The notes beneath the pieces are model-generated. The model ran no database searches, had not been told where the DNA came from, and saw only the letters and a program-made list of their open reading frames with translations. A stretch of 64,000 bases of DNA from Atopsyche davidsoni (taxonomy: Eukaryota; Arthropoda; Insecta; Trichoptera; Hydrobiosidae): positions 6,111,001 through 6,175,000 of the forward strand of contig JAILWY010000008.1 in the NCBI GenBank assembly GCA_022113835.1, read 5' to 3'. Shown here one piece after another: positions 57,092 to 64,000 of the stretch (positions within the stretch are counted from its first letter, which is position 1; every line of letters starts with the position of its first letter). Made by a program: the position numbers and the translations under genes.

Positions 57092-57510
57092 CGAGGGCGG
57101 TCCGATAAGTACTTAGCCTACAAAAGAAAAACGAAATTTCGGAAAAGTGGCGATTTATTTCTCACTCACTTGACCCAGCGATGCTCCAACTTCTTTGACC
57201 CATCTGAAAAATACGTTTTCTCGAGGTCTGCAAAGTGGGCCTCCGTGGCGGCGATGACCTCCTCATTCGACTTAAATTTCTGCCCGGCGAGTGACTTTTT
57301 CAAGTTTGGAAACAAAAAAAAAATCGCACGGGTCCAAATCTGGAGAATACCGTGGATGGGGGAGCAGTTCGCAGTGCAATTTGATCAATTTGGCCATGGC
57401 GACGGCGAAGATGTGAGCGGTGCGTTGTCATGGTGGAAGAGCACTTTTTTCTCTCTTGCGATACTAGCACTATCAGACGGTGAGGCTAAGTACATATCGG
57501 ACCGCCCTCG
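57092..57510. mobile_element. Mariner deletion derivative with intact TIRs
   Basis: Inverted ends cgagggcggtccgataagta, with continuation cttagc, and gctaagtacatatcggaccg, with continuation ccctcg, are flanked by TA on both sides (57090-57091, 57511-57512). The minus strand encodes the C-terminal third of a mariner transposase. The right TIR is joined almost directly to the second catalytic block, so the N-terminus and first catalytic block were deleted. Confidence 0.92.
57140..57450 (-). pseudogene. Mariner transposase C-terminal fragment
   Basis: Reading on the minus strand: LFHHDNAP (second catalytic Asp), a stop, then in the next frame ELLPHPRYSPDLDPCDFF (third catalytic Asp). After a frameshift at a T-run it continues FPNLKKSLAGQKFKSNEEVI, AATEAHFADLEKTYFSDGSK and KLEHRWVK, then a stop. 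The catalytic triad spacing suits DD34D mariners, but the first Asp is missing. Confidence 0.9.
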
Positions 57511-57599
57511 TATATATACAAGTAGCATATCGACTATGATTCAGTCGACCTTTTGGGCGTTTATGTGATGTATTGGGGCATGGTATTTTCATGAAGTGT

Positions 57600-57835
57600 A
57601 TGGCCAGGGGGGGTGCGTGAGGCTTGGTGCTCTGGGGGTGCGGGGGAGCCCAGGTTACCTGCTTGCCCTCGCCGCAAAGGTGTGCAATCAGTGCGGCATC
57701 CCGGCCCTGCCCGCTCCTACCTCCGTAATAACACAACGGTACGCTGTTCTTTGACCCGACCTCCTCCTTCCCGATCAGGGCCACCACAAGGGTGCATCTT
57801 GCAAATATTACCGCACATACATACACGCACATCAT
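57600..57835. repeat. GC-rich block, possibly related to 47745-48010
   Basis: GC-rich with overlapping open frames on both strands. It lies between two mariner remnants. Partial similarity to the 47.7-kb block in its last 80 bp. Confidence 0.4.
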
Positions 57836-57844
57836 GCAGATAGT

Positions 57845-58350
57845 TTATTCAAAGTATCGTCCCACAGTTGCCACGCATTGTTGCTATCTCTCTGGCAATA
57901 CATGAATACTGAAATACACGAAATTGGCCAAGTTCAGCCCAGTCAAGCCACGCGCTATCGACTGGAATAAGAGATAATCGGAAAGGGCCAGGTCTGATTA
58001 ATATGGCGGATGCGGTAGCAGTAGAAAGATGAAAATGCGTTGTCGTGCTGCAATATCATTCGGTCCTGTCTCGTGTCCCATTCTGGCCGTTTTTGAGCAA
58101 TACATGGTTAAAATTGATCAGTTGATGCCCATTGACAGTTTTTCCCGGTTTCAGCAGCTCATAGTACACGATTATTCCTTTCAGGTCCCACCAAAGGCAG
58201 AGCATTGTATTCTTTCTGAAACGACTATTGTGTTGATGATGATGCTTTGCCAGGTGAAAGCCACGAATTTTTGCGTTTGGGATTCTCGAAATATATCCAC
58301 TTCTCATCGCTTGTAATAAATCGATGCAGGAAACTCTTTATTTCATGCCG
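57845..58350 (-). pseudogene. Second mariner-type transposase, decayed catalytic domain
   Basis: The minus strand carries all three catalytic blocks in different frames: ITSDEKWIYFENPKRK (first Asp), then CLWWDLKGIIVYYELL, then LQHDNA (second Asp), then LLPHPPY, a stop, and SDLALSDYLLF (third Asp). It ends LPERQQQCVATVGRYFE. This is a different mariner subfamily from the copy at 57140, judged by the terminal LPERxQ motif and the CxWWD-x-KG block. Several frameshifts and stops. No TIRs are seen, so it is a fragment. Confidence 0.88.
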
Positions 58351-59575
58351 CAAAAGCAAAATGTCGGGAGTGGTTCTTAAATTTTCTACGAGCATCTGCA
58401 TCTCTCAAGGCCTTGTTATAAGACACCTGTTCTTATTAATATTACTGTACCCTTTACTAAGCAATATTTTTAAAGACATCTATATAAAATAACTCATTTA
58501 AAAACTTTAATGAAATTCTTGAGTACATGTAAAAAAAATATTGCTTATAACATTGATATCAGTATCAATTTTATATATTCATATTTTTATTTTATTAACA
58601 CATTGATGGTGTCATTTTGCATACTAATACTTAAGAAAGATATATTGTATTGCAAATATTCAGCGACCCTATCCCTCCCTAGTTATTCAATAAGATCTCT
58701 GAAACAATATTGTTCCTGCTTACAGTGTAATTGAGTATTAGAGTTCAGGGTTTCAAAACTCTATAATTTTATAAGATTTTTATGTATTATTTAATATAAA
58801 ATCATCGAAATACATAAAAAAGAATATTGTTTAATAGCAACACGATTTTTATTTCTTATAAAAAATATATCTCAATTCAAAACATAACATATACCCATAA
58901 TATTTTTTTTTTTTTATGTTAAATTTTTTTAGGAAAAACGAAAACAGACCTTTTATAAATTATTTTATAAATTTGGTTCAAAAGGGAGTGCATTCACTAT
59001 AGACCGGTTAAATTTGTAATACTTATTACTAATTTTAACAACAAATAAATACTAAAATCACATTAATTATGTACGGGTGATTAATTTTTAGTCTAATAAT
59101 GATATCATCACAACCTGCGATTATAAAATATCGTAATCTAATAGTTATTTGGCTTTTCATATTTGTTGTCAGCGATTAATATTTTTTGAGAAATTATCAG
59201 CAATTATTATTTTACTTAGAGAATAGTAATTATTCAATTGTAATATGTCGAGTTGAACGAAACGCTATTTGGTCTGTACCCACCCAGGCACAGAGACTTC
59301 CAAACTTTTTTTATTTGGGTACCGCTTTGCAACCAGTTTTTATGCGATTGCGTGACGTCGATACGAAAAATACGATATGCAATACGTCGATACGATAATG
59401 CAATGATTTTTATGTCTCTATATTTTATAACTTAATAATTATAAATATCATATCAAAGATATGAAACTAACATTCATAATTTCATATTTTTGCGCAACTT
59501 TAAAATATTGTTTGATATATTTTTTTATTAAATCAAAAGGTTGTGTGATTTCCGACTAGTGAGTCGGAAATTCAA
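58351..59575. other. AT-rich noncoding DNA
   Basis: At 59290-59345 the string cagagacttccaaacttttt followed by gggtaccgc resembles a single hAT-type terminus without a partner. Nothing else. Confidence 0.45.
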
Positions 59576-59577
59576 TA

Positions 59578-59735
59578 TTTTTGACAGAAAGTACTCGGTG
59601 GAATTTCATTTTAATATTTTAAATAATAAGTATAAGTACTTGAGGGATTTTTTAGACATAAATATTTTTATTGGTGACCGGTTTCGCCAATGCCTTTCAC
59701 GTTGGCGTTATCAAACAGAGCTCGGTCTGAAAGTG
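59578..59735 (-). repeat. Repeat with hammerhead-like core, copy 2
   Basis: The minus strand has ttgataa (59714-59708), a hairpin with arms gccaa/ttggc, cgaaac (59686-59681), accggt (59682-59677) and c. The hairpin loop region differs from copy 1 but pairing is kept. The outer part includes gaaagtactcggtggaattt, also present at 42655. Confidence 0.55.
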
Positions 59736-62265
59736 CGGAAAATCAACCAAGCGCGTTCTGTGTTGATTTCACGCGTACCACGTGCTGGGAGCCGCTGTTT
59801 AAGAAGATTTTTTCCCATGCAGCTTGATGTAGAAACAATTATGAAATTATACAATGGGCAGAGAAGACTCGTGGCATTGACCTGCCCGTGACCCCCGCAG
59901 TGCGGGTCAGCCGTGAGGTAATACAATGCACACGCAAGTACCCACCGCGGCTGCTTATCTCGGCTATCTATATTGTACGCACTGTCAATGTGGATCTATT
60001 GTAGATACCACTATGCAAGTCTCGAAAACATCCAATTCCACCTGCTCAACACACGCACACTCACAGGTAATCCTTTCCCAGAAGAAGGAAACGAGAAGGC
60101 GCAGAAGGAATCGGTACACTACTCTACTCAAGGGCTCTCCGTAGTCCATGTTTTTTTGAAAATATTTTACAAAAAATCTAATGCACCCATCGAAAAAAAT
60201 TATTTATATTCTTTCTTTTTGATATAATATTTTTTTAATTTTTAGAATTTGACCCTTGATATGTGATCACAGCTGCAAATGCTGAAGGTCTATGCGTTTA
60301 CAGAGAAGTGTGGCAATTGGCAGTGCAGACGTGTAATGCAATTCAGTATAATTATTCGCATAATAACACTGTAGGTTTAATAACGTCTTATTCAAAAACA
60401 TTCACTAAATCAAATCAAAATAAACTGTTATTTAATGATACCGTAGTCTTATTTTCTGGCACACAATCTGTAACATTATAAAATAAAAAAAGCAGTTTAC
60501 TATGGGATTGAAACAATGTTTATTCAAAGCATTTTAAGTGGAATAAAAAATGGTTAAAAAGTTTGATGATGCACCTGATCGTTTCGTTTTCACTGTTAAA
60601 ATAAGCGTCCGCTCATATTAACACGTGCCCTAGGAAAAGGCTCACATGCAGGTATATTAAATTAACGGTAAAAACGATTATCCCAGTACGGTGTTAAGGG
60701 TACAGTTAAGTGTATATCATTTCGAAAGAATTTACATAATTATGCAATAAAGGTGCACTTTATTTGTACACAACACTGTTATCATGAAAAAAATGTCTTC
60801 GTAACCTCTTTGTGTATTTTATGTCGTATGACTTAATTCCGTACCGTTATAAAAGCGCACATTATAAAAATGATTATTTTTTACGTATTAAGAATAAAAA
60901 TATGTTATCTCACTGTTTCATAAACTTTTTATGTAAAAAAAAAATATTATTCTCATAAAACATTTTTTATGTTTCATTAAGGTTATATTTATTTTAAGTT
61001 TGCATTTGTAGTTTTTTTTGAAAATAAAATATATATTGAATAATTATGTAATTTTTAATACAATAAGCTTTAAAATTAATTATAAAATGAAAGCCTTTGA
61101 TTTAGCTTTAGAATAATACCATTTCCTGGCAGGCATATCCCGCATGTTTCTCTGACATGAAAAATATACAGTACAATTTAAAACAACGGTACATCCGTAA
61201 TCTCAACGTGATGTAATAAATTAACGTCTCTTTAAAAAGGTTAACATTTCGCTCGCTTGTTTATTGTTCCTAATGAAGGTAAGCGGTTCAAATCCCAGGG
61301 GTCACACACTCGAACCATCACCGAATCTAACATCTTATATATACTATAGATAAGTTTGTTTTCGACGTTTCGATTTCAGAGCTGAGACTCTGTAAAAAAA
61401 TTAATACAAAAATGTTGAATGAAATGATCGTCATATAAACTGAAATAGGCGTGTTTCCAATTACATCACTGTGTTATTTACCTGTCAGAAACTTAATGAA
61501 AATTTGAAATGTCATCATCCTGCATTTTTATGAAAATCAGTGATACTGAAAAAAATTCGCTGAAACTACAAAACTGTAAAACTTTCACACTCGGTATGCA
61601 AAGAGTTAAGATGTGCATAAGAAATAATGGTGTTCTCTGTTATTCAACGGCCGATAAGTTAGGCGTAATTATGGTTCTTAACCCATTGACCTTTTTATAT
61701 CCACTTTGTAAAAAGTGGACGGAGCGAATCCATGAAGACTGCCATTATCTCGAAAATTAACAGTATTTGTAAAAATAAGATGATGCCATATTTTTTTGGA
61801 TAATCTTTCTTTTTGGATGCCCGAAGGTGGAAGATGCGCTTCAAAGTCAAACAAATAAATTTAAAATGTGTATGTGGCCGCAACGCGCAGTCAAGTGGAA
61901 CGACTCTGTAAATCAATCAAATAAATGCAAACCTTGTACAGTATAATAAAAAAATAAATTTAGAAACATATACATACATTGAAACGATCATATATTATAT
62001 CTTGATAAATAAAATAAAGTTTAATATTTGAAAACATTATTTATATATTTTTTTTAAATTGTTCATGTGAGTTTTTGACAACTTTTAATTTAATTTAATT
62101 TAATGACTATAGTTTACACCGTTTTACGAATCGTATTATTTTTTTTCATATCCTTGAATTAAACTAAAAAGTTAAATTTCTTTAGTAAATTCTTGAGTAA
62201 ATTCTTTCTTTATAAATAAATTTCAGTTCAAAACTTCTCTCCTTGAGAAAGATTATTTTAAAATT
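59736..62265. other. Mostly AT-rich noncoding DNA
   Basis: At 60126-60220 a weak match to the start of the TTAA MITE (caagggctctccgtagtcca) suggests a fourth, highly decayed copy. A B-box-like gcggttcaaatcccagg sits at 61273-61289. Frames such as 61509-61760 have no motif. Confidence 0.45.
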
Positions 62266-62269
62266 AGTA

Positions 62270-62790
62270 ATAAACTGCAAACAATGTCGCATTTTTTAAA
62301 TAGTAAAATGAAAATAAAAAAATACCATCCTTTCAATGAACTTATACGAGGAACTGTGCAATAAATCTCAAGGATTTTTTTATAATTTAAATAAAAAAAT
62401 ACAAGATTAATCAATTTTAATTTCTCGAAACTGTTTATTTTCACGTCTTAATATTAATTTATTGCTTGAATGAAAACTTAAAACTGAACTAAAAACAAGC
62501 ATCGCATACTTTTATAGTGTTAAGAAAATCCACGATGGCAATGAATTTTGAATAAAACTGTGCAATAATTTTTAAGTATCGATACAAGTTTAAATCATTT
62601 CTAAATTAAATTATTAATTTTTACTTCTCCAAAGCATTAAAAATTAAAAAATTCAAATCAAATATATACATCGAAGCATCGTATGTTTTTGTAGTGACAT
62701 GACGTCACAGAGCACTATCATCAGGATGAACTTGTACGAGGAACTGTGCAGTGAGTTTCAAGGATTGTTACAAGTTTTTTTTTCAATTTT
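62270..62790 (+). repeat. Diverged ~195-bp tandem repeat, three units
   Basis: The landmark gaacttatacgaggaactgt (62338) recurs as gaattttgaataaaactgtg (62543) and gaacttgtacgaggaactgt (62728), spaced about 205 and 185 bp. A second landmark, gcatcgcatacttttatagt, is shared by units 2 and 3. Confidence 0.75.
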
Positions 62791-63299
62791 TTTTTAAAGC
62801 ACGTCTTCTCTATGCCTCGCTGTAGTCTATGCCCTCAGTACAGCGCGACCGGCATGGCGTGGCGCGTACACCATTACGTCTGTACCCCGAGGCGTACAAT
62901 TTTCAAACTAACTGTAAATGCTTCTTTGCGTTTTTTGCCTACAGTAATTGCTAAGAAGAATTTACCATATGCTGCTTTGCAGTTAGACGGTTACAATATA
63001 ACTATAATCTTTCAGAATTTAAATAAACTATGTTTTTTTTTGTGATTATTTAAAGTCATTACTGCGTTATTTGGCTGTAGCGTCTCCATGTTAACTAGCA
63101 CTAATATGCGATCGCTAACTCTTTGAACGACACCAACACAAAAATGTATATATAATAATATTAAAACACAAGCGCAAGTTATCATTGAAGTGATTGTTTT
63201 AACAAATAATCTACTGCAGCTTGAATCATATTATACTTCTACAAGTGTTTTCAAAATATTTATCCTGGGCATGTGTACTCGATACCTTCTTTTTTGGAT
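62791..63299. other. Intergenic DNA
   Basis: A short GC-richer stretch at 62812-62900 has an open frame (MPRCSLCPQYSATGMAWRVH) but no splice or domain evidence. Confidence 0.4.
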
Positions 63300-63304
63300 T
63301 ATTT

Positions 63305-63485
63305 TCTGGACTGCAAATCTAACTTACGCTTCTTTTACCATCGTCAGGAGTTATGACTATCTCATTTGTGATGGTATTTTAAATATTCTCCCATACAGCC
63401 ATATTTCAAACGCCTTCATTTTTCGCATGGTTGCTGCCTTAAATGTCCAAGCCCTAATTCCATAAAGAGGAACTGAGACAATGTA
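63305..63485 (-). pseudogene. RTE-like LINE reverse-transcriptase C-terminal fragment
   Basis: The minus strand reads SVPLYGIRAWTFKAATMRKM then KAFEIWLYGRIFKIP, then breaks into other frames. It corresponds to the LLYGxExWT-x-(K/R)-x-x-x-R-K-(I/M)-x-AFE-x-W-x-YRR-x-LKI block of RTE-clade LINEs and overlaps the portion preserved at 15.2 kb. The 3' tail is absent. Confidence 0.85.
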
Positions 63486-64000
63486 ATGTTTAGAGTTTCC
63501 AATGATATATCTCAGCCTCGTAATACACTTACTAGTTAATTAGTTGGTTGAGATTGTAAATTGTCTAGTGATTTACTTGACTGTAACCATGAAATATTAA
63601 CCAATAAAGCCTTATGTAATAATTACGGGTCGCAAGTACAAGAGGCAACATTGCAAGCGGCTTCAGGAGATTTGTAGTAATTGTAGCGAACCTCGGCTTG
63701 TAAAGTCTTTGACATTTATTAAACTGAATACGGAGAAACTACAATCACCGTGAACCAGACTTTTTAAAAAGGTTAATATATACTAAACTGAAAACTTTTT
63801 ATGCTCCACGCGGATACAAAACTGAAGCTCTGTGATAGATAATCCTTTAATTGTATGAACAGTTTCTATTTTCGCTTGCAGTCTTTTTAAGAGTAGTGTG
63901 GTTTGATGGCTCTTAGTTAATATGCTTAAGCTTGGATATTTCCATGTGTTTTCGTGTGTTCTTAGCTTAAGTATTGTTGTGTCAGTTATGAGTTTTTACG
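63486..64000. other. Intergenic DNA
   Basis: No feature recognised up to the window edge. Confidence 0.5.

Noticed and set aside
57014..57568. 184-codon plus-strand frame
   Set aside because: Antisense of the mariner transposase fragment, which is clearly on the minus strand.
62700..62707. CRE octamer tgacgtca as a regulatory site
   Set aside because: It lies inside a diverged tandem repeat and is absent from the sister units; probably chance.
1..64000. CRISPR array, phage or bacterial defence locus
   Set aside because: Repeats are satellites and transposons; no short regularly spaced repeats with unique spacers, no cas-like genes, no operons.

Overview
The window looks like a piece of a large, AT-rich, repeat-laden arthropod nuclear genome, most likely an insect. 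The reasons are low gene density, long AT-rich noncoding stretches, many decayed transposons of kinds typical of insects (RTE-like LINEs, mariner and hAT deletion derivatives, TTAA-flanked piggyBac-like MITEs, tRNA-derived SINEs), and one long GC-rich coding exon with eukaryotic splice signals. There are no bacterial operons, rRNA genes or CRISPR arrays. The species cannot be named from sequence alone.

The only convincing host gene is on the minus strand at 31569-29632. It is a 645-residue CABIT-domain protein (THEMIS/GAREM/Serrano-like) carried in a single large exon. A splice acceptor ends just upstream (intron end at 31603), an in-frame ATG-TGA pair opens the exon, and a splice donor (29623) lies 8 nt after the stop codon. 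A GC-rich block at 32090-32430 could be its promoter or 5' exon. Small GC-rich islands elsewhere may be exons of other genes with long introns: 15754-15802 (+, start codon plus donor), 39535-39643 (+, acceptor plus stop) and 46534-46716 (-). These are candidates only.

Layout. 1-1.1 kb: a ~300-bp satellite derived from the 3' end of an RTE-like LINE, then a GC-rich block and an 18-bp minisatellite. 1.6-10 kb: AT-rich DNA with SINEs and short duplications. 10.08-10.76 kb: a fold-back mariner-like element. 11.4-15.3 kb: a cluster of RTE 3' ends. 18.7-20.6 kb: a 180-200 bp satellite that becomes more uniform toward its right edge, followed by a GC-rich hairpin block and a clean hAT MITE (20943-21333). 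22.6-29.6 kb: composite RTE-tailed repeats, a TTAA MITE and SINEs. 29.6-32.4 kb: the CABIT gene. 32.46-32.97 kb: a second patch of the 18.7-kb satellite. 36.9-39.4 kb: RTE reverse-transcriptase fragments, a second TTAA MITE and a 5'-truncated RNase H-bearing LINE with poly(A) and a candidate target duplication. 42-51 kb: further composite repeats, hAT remnants, a third TTAA MITE and conserved-looking noncoding blocks. 56.8-59.7 kb: two copies of a repeat with a hammerhead-ribozyme-like core, flanking two different mariner remnants. 62.3-62.8 kb: three diverged tandem repeats. 63.3 kb: another RTE fragment.

The recurring theme is one RTE-like LINE lineage. Its C-terminal codons and short 3' tail are recognisable about twenty times as dead 5'-truncated copies, as the tail of a ~300-bp composite repeat, and as the seed of a tandem satellite.
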